Positions 45,556 to 55,652 of a stretch of DNA of 55,955 bases are shown here, in pieces (the first letter of the stretch is position 1; the number at the start of each line of letters is the position of its first letter). A program made the translations under genes and the position numbers. Location: contig NZ_CM001837.1 of the NCBI RefSeq assembly GCF_000355805.1, positions 2,191,244-2,247,198 on the forward strand, written 5' to 3'. Below the pieces are notes generated by a model. That model searched no databases and was not told the origin of the DNA. It worked only from the letters and a program-made list of their open reading frames with translations. The stretch comes from Dokdonia sp. PRO95. Its GTDB lineage: Bacteria > Bacteroidota > Bacteroidia > Flavobacteriales > Flavobacteriaceae.

Positions 45556-47274
45556 ATGATCCACTCTAAAATTCCTGTAGCACAATCTATCGTTCACCTT
45601 TGCTTAAGTAAAGGAATTGATACGGTTATTATATCTCCAGGGTCCCGTAACGCACCGCTCACTATTGAGTTTACAAAAAATCCAAATATAAAAGCATACA
45701 GCATTGTAGATGAGCGTTGTGCAGCCTTTGTAGCTTTAGGAATAGCACAGCAATCTAGAAAACCTGTGGCTATTGTATGTACTTCGGGTAGTGCTTTACT
45801 TAATTACTATCCAGCAATCTCTGAAGCTTTTTATAGTGATATACCGCTTATCGCTATAAGTGCAGATAGACCTATTGAACGTATAGATATAGGAGATGGA
45901 CAGACGATAAGGCAGAAGAACGTTTTTGAAAATCACATTTTGTATTCGGCAAATTTATATTCAGAATTAGTGCCTACAGACGAGGTTACGGATACTAAGG
46001 TTGCCCAGAAAATAAAGGAAAGCCAGCGACATAATGATCAAGAGATTAATAAAGCGCTCAATATTGCGATTGAACAATCTGGGCCAGTACATATTAATGT
46101 TCCTTTTTACGAGCCTTTGTATGAGATGACAGATGTGGCGATAGCAAAACCTATAGAAGTAGCACCTCACAAAATTATTGGTGAGTTATCTCTAGACGAG
46201 TTACAGCCATATATGGATAGCTGGAGTAAAGCAACGCGTAAGCTTGTAATTATTGGCGTTCAGGAACCTGATATGATGGATCAATCATTACTTGATATGC
46301 TAGGCAATGATCCAAGTGTTATTGTGTTTACAGAGACTACTTCAAATGTTTCTCATCCTAATTTTTTTACGCGCATAGATAACATTATAGGTAGTCTGGA
46401 TGATGACGGCTTTAAAGCATTGCAGCCAGATATTGTATTAACCTTTGGAGGAATGGTAGTTTCAAAAAAGGTAAAAGCTTTTCTTAGAAATTACCAGCCA
46501 CAACAACACTGGCATGTAGATACCAAGAAAGCTTATGATACTTATTTCTGTCTCAATAAGCACTTTGAAACATCTGCCTCTCACTTTTTAGAAAGCCTGA
46601 GAGAGCACACTTCTTACTCTCAAAGCCCTTACCAAAAGGAATGGCTCGCTGTAAGGGAAAAACGCGATATACTGCATACAGAGTATATCAATCAAATGGA
46701 ATGGTGCGATTTTAAGGCATTTGACCATATTCTCAGTGAGATTCCAGATCACTCAATGCTGCAACTAGGTAATAGTAGTACTGTGAGATACGCTCAGCTT
46801 TTTGATATCAATAAAACCCTTGAGGTGTATTGTAATAGAGGAACTAGTGGTATAGATGGAAGCACCAGTACGGCAATAGGAGCTGCTATGGTAAGTGCAA
46901 AACCTACTACACTCATTACTGGAGAGCTAAGTTTTTTTTATGATAGTAATGCGCTGTGGAACAAGAATATCCCGCAAGATTTCAAAATCATCGTTATTAA
47001 CAACAGTGGAGGAGGTATTTTCCGCATCTTGCCTAACAAGGATAAGAACACAGATAACTTTGATGAGTTTTTTGAAACTACGCATGATCTTTCGGCAGAG
47101 AAATTATGTGAGATGTATAATTTTAAGTACTTAAAAGCAGATAGTGAGGAAGGTTGCGCTTTCGCGAAAGCGGAGTTATATGCATCTAACGATAAACCTA
47201 CATTGCTTGAAATCTTCACACCGCGCAAAATCAACGATAAAGTGTTACTCGATTACTTTAACTTTATCAAGTAA
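45556..47274 (+). CDS. menD: 2-succinyl-5-enolpyruvyl-6-hydroxy-3-cyclohexene-1-carboxylate synthase
   Basis: A 572-residue thiamine-diphosphate enzyme that condenses isochorismate and 2-oxoglutarate. Landmarks: the N-terminal VISPGSRNAPLTIEF, DERCAAFVALG with the catalytic Glu, the CTSGSALLNYYPA stretch, and near the C terminus CNRGTSGIDGSTSTAIGAA and INNSGGGIFRILP (ThDP/Mg binding). The ATG at 45556 is chosen because the in-frame TTG at 45547 lies in the promoter box. The palindrome at 47157 encodes AFAKA close to the end. Confidence 0.93.
   Translation: MIHSKIPVAQSIVHLCLSKGIDTVIISPGSRNAPLTIEFTKNPNIKAYSIVDERCAAFVALGIAQQSRKPVAIVCTSGSALLNYYPAISEAFYSDIPLIAISADRPIERIDIGDGQTIRQKNVFENHILYSANLYSELVPTDEVTDTKVAQKIKESQRHNDQEINKALNIAIEQSGPVHINVPFYEPLYEMTDVAIAKPIEVAPHKIIGELSLDELQPYMDSWSKATRKLVIIGVQEPDMMDQSLLDMLGNDPSVIVFTETTSNVSHPNFFTRIDNIIGSLDDDGFKALQPDIVLTFGGMVVSKKVKAFLRNYQPQQHWHVDTKKAYDTYFCLNKHFETSASHFLESLREHTSYSQSPYQKEWLAVREKRDILHTEYINQMEWCDFKAFDHILSEIPDHSMLQLGNSSTVRYAQLFDINKTLEVYCNRGTSGIDGSTSTAIGAAMVSAKPTTLITGELSFFYDSNALWNKNIPQDFKIIVINNSGGGIFRILPNKDKNTDNFDEFFETTHDLSAEKLCEMYNFKYLKADSEEGCAFAKAELYASNDKPTLLEIFTPRKINDKVLLDYFNFIK
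47157..47172. repeat. Dispersed palindrome, full 16-base form, inside menD
   Basis: Perfect CGCTTTCGCGAAAGCG read as Ala-Phe-Ala-Lys-Ala in EGCAFAKAELY. Confidence 0.9.
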
Positions 47275-47353
47275 GCTTTTTTAAGGAGAGTTTAACTTTT
47301 TGTTTATCTTTAGGAAGTAAAATCGAATTAACTAAACTAGTAATAACATAATT

Positions 47354-47695
47354 ATGAGCAAAAGAGAAGAACTCATCGCTAAGTATGCAGATGATTTAAA
47401 AAACAAATGTGGAGTAACTCCAGATATGGATTTCCTTACAAAAGTAACAATAGGATGTGGACCGTCTATCTATAATAAAGACTCATCTACAGTTTCTGGA
47501 GGTAGTGCTACAGAAATCGCTACTGTGAAGAATAACTTCTTAATAAAAAAGCTAGGTCTTGCAGATAGCGCAGACTTAGATAAGGCTATCGATAGTGTTC
47601 TTGAAACATACGGAAAGTCTAACCGTAATAAATATCGTGCCGTAGTATACTATATGCTAGCTAAGCACTTTAAAAAAGAGTCTGTTTACAAATAG
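47354..47695 (+). CDS. DUF2853 family protein
   Basis: A 113-residue soluble, mostly helical protein. KYADDLKNKCGVTPDMDFL and TIGCGPSIYNKDSSTVSG (residues 11-50) match DUF2853, a small family of unknown function common in Bacteroidota and alphaproteobacteria. It follows menD by 79 bases and ends in a strong terminator. A near-consensus TATCTTTA lies upstream, so it may have its own promoter. Confidence 0.83.
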   Translation: MSKREELIAKYADDLKNKCGVTPDMDFLTKVTIGCGPSIYNKDSSTVSGGSATEIATVKNNFLIKKLGLADSADLDKAIDSVLETYGKSNRNKYRAVVYYMLAKHFKKESVYK

Positions 47696-47719
47696 ACTAC
47701 TATTACATTTTATATGTAG

Positions 47720-47757
47720 AAAACGCTTTGACAACAAGTCAAAGCGTTTTTTTGTTT
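47720..47757 (+). terminator. Rho-independent terminator of the DUF2853 gene
   Basis: AAACGCTTTGAC and GTCAAAGCGTTT pair around a five-base loop, followed by a T-rich tail. About 25 bases past the stop. Confidence 0.93.
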
Positions 47758-47846
47758 TAAGGTAGCTATTTGTTTGCTTAATCGTCTCAGGTATTCATCT
47801 CAAATTCTTGTTATTTGTACCCATAGATTAAGTCAGACGTAGATGG

Positions 47847-47876
47847 TTGTTTGTAATTCAAGTAATCGTATTTTTG
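47847..47876 (+). promoter_or_regulatory. Promoter of the CvfB-like gene
   Basis: TTG at 47847-47849, exactly 19 bases, then TATTTTTG at 47869-47876. A full match to the Bacteroidota consensus, with a predicted leader of about ten bases to the ATG at 47893. Confidence 0.75.
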
Positions 47877-47892
47877 CACTTTAATTAAGATT

Positions 47893-48726
47893 ATGTTAGA
47901 TATAGGAAAGTACCATATAATGAGAATAGATAGAGAGACAGAGCCTGGGCTTTTTCTTTCTAATGAAGCAGGAGATGACGTCTTGTTACCCAATAAATAT
48001 GTGCCAGAGGAGTATAAAATATGGGATGAACTTAACGTGTATGTTTATCTTGATCATGAAGAGAGGCCGGTAGCGACTACTCTTAAGCCTTTTATAGAGC
48101 TTAATGACTTTGGTTATTTGCGTTGTACTGCCGTAAATGAAGTAGGAGCATTTTTAGACTGGGGACTTGAAAAAGAACTGTTTGTTCCATTTGCTCAACA
48201 AGCTAGACCTATGAAAGTAGGAAGCTGGTACATTGTTTACATGTATCTAGACGCAAAAACAAACCGTCTTGCGGCTACAAGCAAAACCATGAAGTATTTA
48301 TCTAACGATAATGTTGAGGTTAAGAAATTTGATAAAGTAGAGGTGATTATTTCTCACATTACAGAGCGCGGTGCAAATGCAATTGTAAATAGTAAGCATA
48401 AAGGGCTCATCTACAAGGAAGATATTTTTGAAGATATAAGAACTGGTGATAAGCTTGAAGCATGGGTGAAGAAGGTGAGACCAGATGGGAAAATAGATCT
48501 GGTCCTGCAAGAAGAAGGATACAAAAGTATAGAGCCTAATGCACAGTATATCTTTGACGAACTTCAAGCAAATGATGGATTCATGGCTTTGCATGATAAA
48601 TCTGATCCAGTAGATATACAAAACCAATTAGGGTTAAGTAAAAAAAGTTTTAAAAAAGCGATTGGGACTTTGTATCGAGATCGTAAAATACTTATCAAGG
48701 ATGACGGAATACATCTTATAGATTAG
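47893..48726 (+). CDS. CvfB-like S1-domain RNA-binding protein
   Basis: A 277-residue cytoplasmic protein. It begins with S1-like domains (GLFLSNEAGDDVLLPNKYVP and VNEVGAFLDWGLEKELFVPF, with the following KVGSWYIVYMYLD) and ends in a winged-helix domain (DIQNQLGLSKKSFKKAIGTLYRDRKI). This is the order found in CvfB/YitL proteins, which bind RNA and affect virulence-gene expression in Staphylococcus. The role here is unknown. It has a full-consensus promoter and its own terminator. Confidence 0.85.
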   Translation: MLDIGKYHIMRIDRETEPGLFLSNEAGDDVLLPNKYVPEEYKIWDELNVYVYLDHEERPVATTLKPFIELNDFGYLRCTAVNEVGAFLDWGLEKELFVPFAQQARPMKVGSWYIVYMYLDAKTNRLAATSKTMKYLSNDNVEVKKFDKVEVIISHITERGANAIVNSKHKGLIYKEDIFEDIRTGDKLEAWVKKVRPDGKIDLVLQEEGYKSIEPNAQYIFDELQANDGFMALHDKSDPVDIQNQLGLSKKSFKKAIGTLYRDRKILIKDDGIHLID

Positions 48727-48744
48727 TTTTCTAAAATAAGTCCT

Positions 48745-48785
48745 AAAAACAGTAGGCAGCTCATCGAGCTGCCTACTGTTTTTAT
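48745..48785. terminator. Strong bidirectional terminator
   Basis: AAAAACAGTAGGCAGCTC pairs with GAGCTGCCTACTGTTTTT around a three-base loop, an 18-base-pair stem. It lies between the convergent CvfB-like gene and the gene ending at 48809. Confidence 0.93.
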
Positions 48786-48808
48786 ATATGGAGGATTTTA
48801 AAATATTC

Positions 48809-49225
48809 TTAGTAAACTGGACTAGATGAGCGACTAGTGACCCATTCAACAGCTGTGGGTAAGTTGTCAAATATTCTAGGTTCAAATGGATAAAATTTGC
48901 TCTCAAAAATGGAAGACTTTTTACTAGTCTCATTATAACTTACAATGGCGACTTTAGCATTAGGGATATTGAAAGGCTCAGTATTCATAAGTGCTGTAGG
49001 AACAACAGCATAAGCATTAAGTCTATTTGATATGTATCCAAATGTGTCTAAATGGTTAAAATGATCTTTGATAAGCGAGGCTAGATATTCGTAATTTTGA
49101 GCATCAAGTAAAACGCCTTCTTTAAATTCTGTTACGAGATAATTTTTAAACATAGTAACAGATCCGATGTCTAGATGATATATAGTTTCAATATCTTCTA
49201 TAGACTTTAATTCCCTTATACTCAT
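48809..49225 (-). CDS. Hypothetical protein, possible STAS/SpoIIAA-like fold
   Basis: A 138-residue soluble protein that I do not recognise. It has alternating strands and helices: a strand at FKNYLVTEFKEGVLLDAQ, a helix at NYEYLASLIKDHFNHL, a strand at AYAVVPTAL, a strand at KVAIVSYNE and a final helix near LPTAVEWVTS. This order resembles SpoIIAA/STAS-like proteins of Bacteroidota, but the similarity is only topological. It is monocistronic and uses the shared terminator at 48745. Function unknown. Confidence 0.6.
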   Translation of the reverse strand: MSIRELKSIEDIETIYHLDIGSVTMFKNYLVTEFKEGVLLDAQNYEYLASLIKDHFNHLDTFGYISNRLNAYAVVPTALMNTEPFNIPNAKVAIVSYNETSKKSSIFESKFYPFEPRIFDNLPTAVEWVTSRSSSPVY

Positions 49226-49354
49226 TGACTTTGGTAGTTGTGATTATTACTTAAAGATAATTTGAATAAAAACCTTAAGGATAATAAGTTACAAAGGGAC
49301 TACTGTATAGTGTTAAAATTCAATTAGTCGATAAAAGTGACTATTTCGTCGAGT

Positions 49355-50494
49355 TTAAAAACGAATCTTTCTAGAAATTTGTTTTGATAGCCCTTCTTTA
49401 TGCATAATCACAGAGATGGCCTTGAGACGTATGTAGGGCACACTCATATATATGTAGCCATCATACTTCGTTCTTCCAGAGTCTGTACCCCACGAGTTTT
49501 TTACTTTATAATAGACATTACCATTTTGATCTGTTGCTTTCCCTGTGATATGCATCAAGTGGTCATCTGTAGTATTATAGTTTTCAAACTCATCTTGACG
49601 GTATTGTTGTGTAATTGTTTTTTCTTGCTCCGGTCCTAGTACAGCGAGTTTCTTATTACTTTCATTATCTGGTATTACAGCTACACCGTGTTTTGAAGAA
49701 AAAGATAACTCACTCACATCACAATCTAGCGTTACTGTATAACCGTTGCTTAATGCGTTATCTATATTTGAAACAAACTCATCTAGCGGTACATTATACA
49801 TCGCTCCATTAGAAAAGTTATCAGGAATATTAAGGATGAATGATTTGTAAAATGGCTGGTGAGTAAAAGAAGTTAGTGTTACATAATCGGTAGGCACTAT
49901 CTTCATTTCCTTCGCAAACTCTTTAGGAGTGTACGTTTTACCATCATAAGAAAAATTATTAATATTCTCACCTAGATAAACATCCAGCACCTTATCTACT
50001 GCGGTTTTCCACTTTTTGCTTAATGTTCTTCCTGGATTATCTATATAAGTGTCTAGCATACTATGTATAACAGCCACCATTTCGGCGTGGTTATGTTTAG
50101 TATCTGTAAGTGTCAGACCGGTGTAGGCGCTGTTTGGTGCTAGGCCATAACGCGTAACACTATTAATGACATCGTGCGCGAGTCCGCCTTCAGAAAATTG
50201 AGCCTTTCCTTGACGCATTACATAATTTTCAGCTTTTGCCGGGTAAGTATTCCTTACTGTGTACATTTCTGAAAGATCTACCATTTTACCAGTAAGTCTA
50301 GCAATCTCGCTTTCTAAAAATGAAGATGTACTAAAACTCCAGCACGTTCCTGTTACTCCTTGACTTATGACTGGTGTAGCCTGTAAATCAATAGTATCTG
50401 TAAAAATGTAGGAACCCGTAGTGTTTTCTTGTGCGTAATACGCTTTTGCGAAAGCAAAAACAACCACAATACTTAGTAGTACTTTTTTCATCAT
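49355..50494 (-). CDS. Secreted C1-family (papain-like, bleomycin hydrolase-type) peptidase
   Basis: A 379-residue cysteine peptidase with a signal peptide (cleavage near YYAQ, about residue 22). The active site is complete: Q45 and C51 in QGVTGTCWSFS, the His in DDHLMHITG (H312 or H315) and N333 in VKNSWGTDSG. The architecture fits the C1B aminopeptidase group common in Bacteroidota, exported to the periplasm or outside. The signal peptide contains FAFAKAY, encoded by a degenerate palindrome copy (50441). It is divergent from menB. Confidence 0.87.
   Translation of the reverse strand: MMKKVLLSIVVVFAFAKAYYAQENTTGSYIFTDTIDLQATPVISQGVTGTCWSFSTSSFLESEIARLTGKMVDLSEMYTVRNTYPAKAENYVMRQGKAQFSEGGLAHDVINSVTRYGLAPNSAYTGLTLTDTKHNHAEMVAVIHSMLDTYIDNPGRTLSKKWKTAVDKVLDVYLGENINNFSYDGKTYTPKEFAKEMKIVPTDYVTLTSFTHQPFYKSFILNIPDNFSNGAMYNVPLDEFVSNIDNALSNGYTVTLDCDVSELSFSSKHGVAVIPDNESNKKLAVLGPEQEKTITQQYRQDEFENYNTTDDHLMHITGKATDQNGNVYYKVKNSWGTDSGRTKYDGYIYMSVPYIRLKAISVIMHKEGLSKQISRKIRF
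50441..50455. repeat. Dispersed palindrome, one-mismatch copy, in the C1 peptidase signal peptide
   Basis: CGCTTTTGCGAAAGC differs by one base in the centre and is read as Phe-Ala-Lys-Ala in the signal peptide. Confidence 0.65.
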
Positions 50495-50534
50495 CTAGTA
50501 ATAAAGAATTATTTTTACGTAAAAATAGCACATT

Positions 50535-51374
50535 ATGGATAAGCCAAACTGGCAAACAGCCAAAGAATATAAAGACATAACTTACAAAAAGAGTAACGGT
50601 GTTGCTCGCATAGCCTTTAATAGACCAGACGTGCGCAACGCGTTTAGGCCTAATACCACAAAGGAATTATATGATGCCTTTTATGATGCAAATGAAGATA
50701 CATCTATAGGAGTAGTGTTACTCTCTGCCGAGGGACCATCTTCTAAAGACGGCGTCTATAGTTTTTGCTCTGGTGGAGATCAAAAAGCACGTGGTAAAGA
50801 AGGTTATGTAGGTGAAGATGGATATCATAGATTAAATATACTTGAGGTGCAACGTCTCATACGTTTTATGCCTAAGGCAGTAATTGCTGTTGTCCCAGGA
50901 TGGGCAGTAGGAGGTGGGCATAGCCTGCACGTAGTTTGTGACTTAACTCTTGCAAGTAAGGAACACGCTATTTTTAAACAAACAGATGCAGATGTAACTT
51001 CTTTTGACGGTGGATACGGAAGTGCTTACCTCGCAAAAATGGTAGGTCAAAAGAAAGCGAGAGAGATTTTCTTCTTAGGTAGAAACTATTCTGCTCAAGA
51101 GGCTTATGAGATGGGGATGGTAAATGCAGTGATACCTCACGCAGAGCTAGAAGATACTGCCTACGAGTGGGCGCAAGAGATTCTTGCAAAATCACCTATT
51201 TCTATAAAGATGCTCAAATTTGCAATGAACCTTACAGATGACGGTATGGTGGGACAACAAGTTTTTGCTGGAGAGGCTACACGTCTAGCATATATGACAG
51301 ATGAGGCCGTAGAGGGTAGAAATGCATTTTTAGAAAAAAGAGCACCTAACTTTGATAAGAAGTGGATTCCTTAA
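50535..51374 (+). CDS. menB: 1,4-dihydroxy-2-naphthoyl-CoA synthase
   Basis: A 279-residue crotonase-family enzyme that closes the second ring of the naphthoate. MenB landmarks: IAFNRPDVRNAFRP, SGGDQKARGKEGY (oxyanion region), AVGGGHSLHVVCDLTLAS, and QTDADVTSFDGGYGSAYLA. The bicarbonate-dependent type is suggested by the QTDADV segment (Gly-Asp replaced in the other type). The C terminus ends RAPNFDKKWIP, usual for MenB. Divergent from the C1 peptidase; downstream terminator. Confidence 0.94.
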   Translation: MDKPNWQTAKEYKDITYKKSNGVARIAFNRPDVRNAFRPNTTKELYDAFYDANEDTSIGVVLLSAEGPSSKDGVYSFCSGGDQKARGKEGYVGEDGYHRLNILEVQRLIRFMPKAVIAVVPGWAVGGGHSLHVVCDLTLASKEHAIFKQTDADVTSFDGGYGSAYLAKMVGQKKAREIFFLGRNYSAQEAYEMGMVNAVIPHAELEDTAYEWAQEILAKSPISIKMLKFAMNLTDDGMVGQQVFAGEATRLAYMTDEAVEGRNAFLEKRAPNFDKKWIP

Positions 51375-51401
51375 TGAAAGGAATAATTTAATAGTAAACA
51401 T

Positions 51402-51439
51402 AAAAAATCCCGCTCTATATTATAGAGCGGGATTTTTAT
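51402..51439 (+). terminator. Rho-independent terminator between menB and the M42 gene
   Basis: AATCCCGCTCTATA pairs with TATAGAGCGGGATT, with A and T runs on both sides. It can serve both convergent genes. Confidence 0.92.
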
Positions 51440-51445
51440 TAAAAA

Positions 51446-51461
51446 CGCTTTCGCGAAAGCG
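51446..51461. repeat. Dispersed palindrome, full 16-base form, between convergent genes
   Basis: Perfect CGCTTTCGCGAAAGCG, ten bases beyond the M42 stop and next to the terminator. Confidence 0.9.
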
Positions 51462-51471
51462 TAACTACTAC

Positions 51472-52560
51472 TTATTCAAAATATGAAAACGTCTCACCAT
51501 CTTCTATAGTAAGCAGCGTTTCATAAATAAGTTTTATTACATTCTCTACATCTTCACGGTGTACCATCTCTACAGTAGTGTGCATATATCTTAATGGTAA
51601 TGATATAAGAGCAGAGGCAACACCACTACCGCTATAAGCAAAAGCATCTGTATCTGTACCCGTAGCACGAGAAAGTGCAGCCCTCTGGAAAGGAATCTCT
51701 TTCTTCTCTGCAGTTTCTGTAATACGGTCACGTAGTTTTTGCTGTACAGCAGGAGCATAAGCAACTACAGGGCCTTTGCCTATCTCTGCGTGTCCCTGTT
51801 TTTTCATATCTATCATAGGTGTTGTCGTGTCGTGAGTAACATCTGTGACAATGGCAACATCTGGTTTTATACGTTCTGCAATCATTTGTGCTCCACGCAG
51901 TCCTATCTCTTCTTGTACTGAGTTTGTGATGTATAGTCCAAAAGGTAGTTTCTTTTTATTCTCGTGTAAAAGTCTCGCTACCTCTGCAATCATAAAACCA
52001 CCAGCGCGGTTATCTATCGCTCTACACACAAATTTATCGTCATTAAGAATATGGAAGGTGTCTGGATACGTAATTACACAACCTACGTGTACACCCATTT
52101 TTTCTACCTCTTCTTTATCTTTTGCTCCTATGTCTATAAAGATATTGTCAGGTTTTGGTGCTTCTTCTTTTGCTTTATTACGAGTATGTATTGCTGGCCA
52201 GCCAAAAACTCCTTTTACAATTCCGTTTTTAGTATGCACGTTTACAATCTTAGAAGGTGCAATCTGGTGATCACTACCACCATTGCGTATTACATAGATA
52301 AGACCATTATCTGCTATGTAATTTACATACCAAGAGATTTCATCTGCGTGACCTTCTATTACAACCTTATATTTTGCCTCAGGATTTATTACCGCAACCG
52401 CCGTACCGTAGGTATCTGTGATAAACTCATCTACATATGGTTTAAGATAATCCATCCATAATTTCTGTCCATCCCACTCATAGCCTGTAGGGGCTGCGTT
52501 GTTGAGGTAACTCTCAAGAAAGTCTAGAGACTTTTTATTTAAAATGCTTTTTGAAGCCAT
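51472..52560 (-). CDS. M42 family metallopeptidase (glutamyl/deblocking aminopeptidase type)
   Basis: A 362-residue dinuclear zinc aminopeptidase. Metal and catalytic residues are visible in GHADEISWYVNYI, RAIDNRAGGFMIAEV, NSVQEEIGLRGAQM (catalytic Glu-Glu) and VTDVTHDTTTP. Near the C terminus, SLPLRYMHTTVEMVH has the third-site His. The family forms large tetrahedral complexes that trim peptides in the cytoplasm. No signal peptide. Convergent with menB. Confidence 0.92.
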   Translation of the reverse strand: MASKSILNKKSLDFLESYLNNAAPTGYEWDGQKLWMDYLKPYVDEFITDTYGTAVAVINPEAKYKVVIEGHADEISWYVNYIADNGLIYVIRNGGSDHQIAPSKIVNVHTKNGIVKGVFGWPAIHTRNKAKEEAPKPDNIFIDIGAKDKEEVEKMGVHVGCVITYPDTFHILNDDKFVCRAIDNRAGGFMIAEVARLLHENKKKLPFGLYITNSVQEEIGLRGAQMIAERIKPDVAIVTDVTHDTTTPMIDMKKQGHAEIGKGPVVAYAPAVQQKLRDRITETAEKKEIPFQRAALSRATGTDTDAFAYSGSGVASALISLPLRYMHTTVEMVHREDVENVIKLIYETLLTIEDGETFSYFE

Positions 52561-52668
52561 AGAATAATATTTTTTTTAAAAGTAAGAATATTAACCAAGA
52601 GTTAATGACGTTATAGCACTCTAATCTTTAATTTTGGAATGATTTTAGCTTAAAGCGAAATAAAAAAG

Positions 52669-53349
52669 ATGCGTATACATAATCTCCTATATATAATAGT
52701 ATTCATAGCAGGGCTTGCACAAGCTCAAGAAACTCCTGTAGATTCAACAGAAGTTGAAATTGAATATTACATAATTCAAGGAGACACCATTCCAAGGAGC
52801 GCTATAGATCTTAATGAGGTAATCGTTTTTAAAAGGCTAAAATTTGATAATAAGCAAGACCGAAGACGATACTTAATACTACGCCGTAAAACCAGAAAGG
52901 TTTTTCCTTATGCAAAACTCGCTGCAGATAGGCTGGTCGCGCTTAATAATAGACTTGACTCCATAGAAGGAAAACGTGCTAGAAAGAAATACACAAAAAT
53001 CATTCATAAGTACCTAGAAGGCGAATTTTCAGCAGAGCTTAAGAAACTCACACGCACAGAAGGGCAAATACTTATTAAACTCATACATCGTCAAACAGGT
53101 GAGACAGCCTTCGAGTTAATAAAGAGACTACGCAGTGGCTGGAGAGCATTTTGGTATAACACCACCGCAAGCGCTTTTGATATTTCACTTAAGAGAGAAT
53201 TCAATCCAGAACAAGAACAAGAGGATTACCTTATAGAAGATATACTACAGCGTTCTTTTCAATCAGGTATACTTGAGCCGCAGCCTAGTGTGTTAGATTT
53301 TAAATTTCTCGAATTATCAGATAAGTGGAAGAATAAAGGAGTAGAGTAG
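52669..53349 (+). CDS. DUF4294 family protein
   Basis: A 226-residue secreted or periplasmic protein. The signal peptide is MRIHNLLYIIVFIAGLAQA. The mature part has GDTIPRSAIDLNEVIVFKRL, then a basic helical region RRRYLILRRKTRKVFPYAKLAADRL and the LTRTEGQILIKLIHRQTGETAFELIK segment typical of DUF4294. Function unknown; the family is confined mainly to Bacteroidota and lies next to rrn or peptidase genes in some relatives. It is divergent from the M42 gene. Confidence 0.85.
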   Translation: MRIHNLLYIIVFIAGLAQAQETPVDSTEVEIEYYIIQGDTIPRSAIDLNEVIVFKRLKFDNKQDRRRYLILRRKTRKVFPYAKLAADRLVALNNRLDSIEGKRARKKYTKIIHKYLEGEFSAELKKLTRTEGQILIKLIHRQTGETAFELIKRLRSGWRAFWYNTTASAFDISLKREFNPEQEQEDYLIEDILQRSFQSGILEPQPSVLDFKFLELSDKWKNKGVE

Positions 53350-53381
53350 TACCTATATACTTTAGTGTAGTGTACCTTTTA

Positions 53382-53394
53382 CGCTTTCGCGAAA
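53382..53394. repeat. Dispersed palindrome, left-arm form, downstream of DUF4294
   Basis: CGCTTTCGCGAAA, 32 bases past the DUF4294 stop. It is the last copy; none is seen in the rRNA region. Confidence 0.9.
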
Positions 53395-53580
53395 ATTTCT
53401 AGGGTGGTTTTTGCAGCTATTTGATGGTTGCTGAGGTAAGATGTGCTAGTTTTTCTGAATTTATAGGGTGCAAAAGAGGGTTCTTTTATGGTTATTTATG
53501 TGTCAATCAAATTATTTTAAAAGCTACTTCTTGTGTTTACAGGGAGTTGCATATTTCCTTAAAATTTCCTTAAGAATATT
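53395..53580. other. AT-rich region upstream of the rRNA promoters
   Basis: No gene is seen. Two copies of ATTTCCTTAA lie near 53550-53575, just before promoter P1, and may form an upstream activating element. Confidence 0.4.
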
Positions 53581-53581
53581 C

Positions 53582-53611
53582 TTGTCAGATTAGAACTTCG
53601 GTGTATCTTTG
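53582..53611 (+). promoter_or_regulatory. rRNA promoter P1
   Basis: TTG at 53582-53584 (TTGTCA), 19 bases, TATCTTTG at 53604-53611. The start region reads CCACCCGCT, shared with P2 and P3. Confidence 0.75.
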
Positions 53612-53698
53612 CCACCCGCTTCACGGTAAGAGTTTGTTCTTTTAAATGGCTTCAAAAAGTTTGTTTTTATTTCTTCAAATTATTTTTCAAAAGATAGT

Positions 53699-53727
53699 TT
53701 GTAATTAGGAAAAAGGTTGTAGTTTTG
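53699..53727 (+). promoter_or_regulatory. rRNA promoter P2
   Basis: TTG at 53699-53701 (TTGTAA), 18 bases, TAGTTTTG at 53720-53727, followed by CAGCCGCT. Confidence 0.72.
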
Positions 53728-53829
53728 CAGCCGCTAACAAATGGAGGTTATTTGTGAGTTATGTTCATTGCAATTGTTACTTGGTTTTAGAGGTTGAAAA
53801 TTAAATTTTCAATTATTTTTAAGATTAAG

Positions 53830-53859
53830 TTGTGAGTTTAAAAAACAGTTGTATATTTG
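53830..53859 (+). promoter_or_regulatory. rRNA promoter P3
   Basis: TTG at 53830-53832 (TTGTGA), 19 bases, TATATTTG at 53852-53859, followed by CACCCGCT. Proximal promoter, about 270 bases from 16S rRNA. Confidence 0.75.
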
Positions 53860-54033
53860 CACCCGCTTAGAGAAACAGTAACATATCTAGCGAAGTTCAA
53901 GAGTTTTTATTGAGATGTTTTGGAAGATTAGTTAGTCTAATTTGAGGTTCGATTCCTTGGCATTTACAAGAGTTTTCTACTATTAATAGTGGTAGAGAAA
54001 GTTCATTGATTTATTGAATTGACAGCGCGTATT

Positions 54034-54050
54034 AATACCTTCGGGTATTA
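54034..54050 (+). other. Hairpin in the rRNA leader
   Basis: AATACC and GGTATT close a TTCG tetraloop in the transcribed leader. It may aid leader folding or processing; no T run follows. Confidence 0.5.
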
Positions 54051-54129
54051 TTACAAAGAATTTGAAAACTAGAAGTTTATTATTGACCGGATATTTCGAG
54101 TTGTGAGGAGTTAAAATTATTAACAACAC

Positions 54130-55652
<1,523 letters not shown>

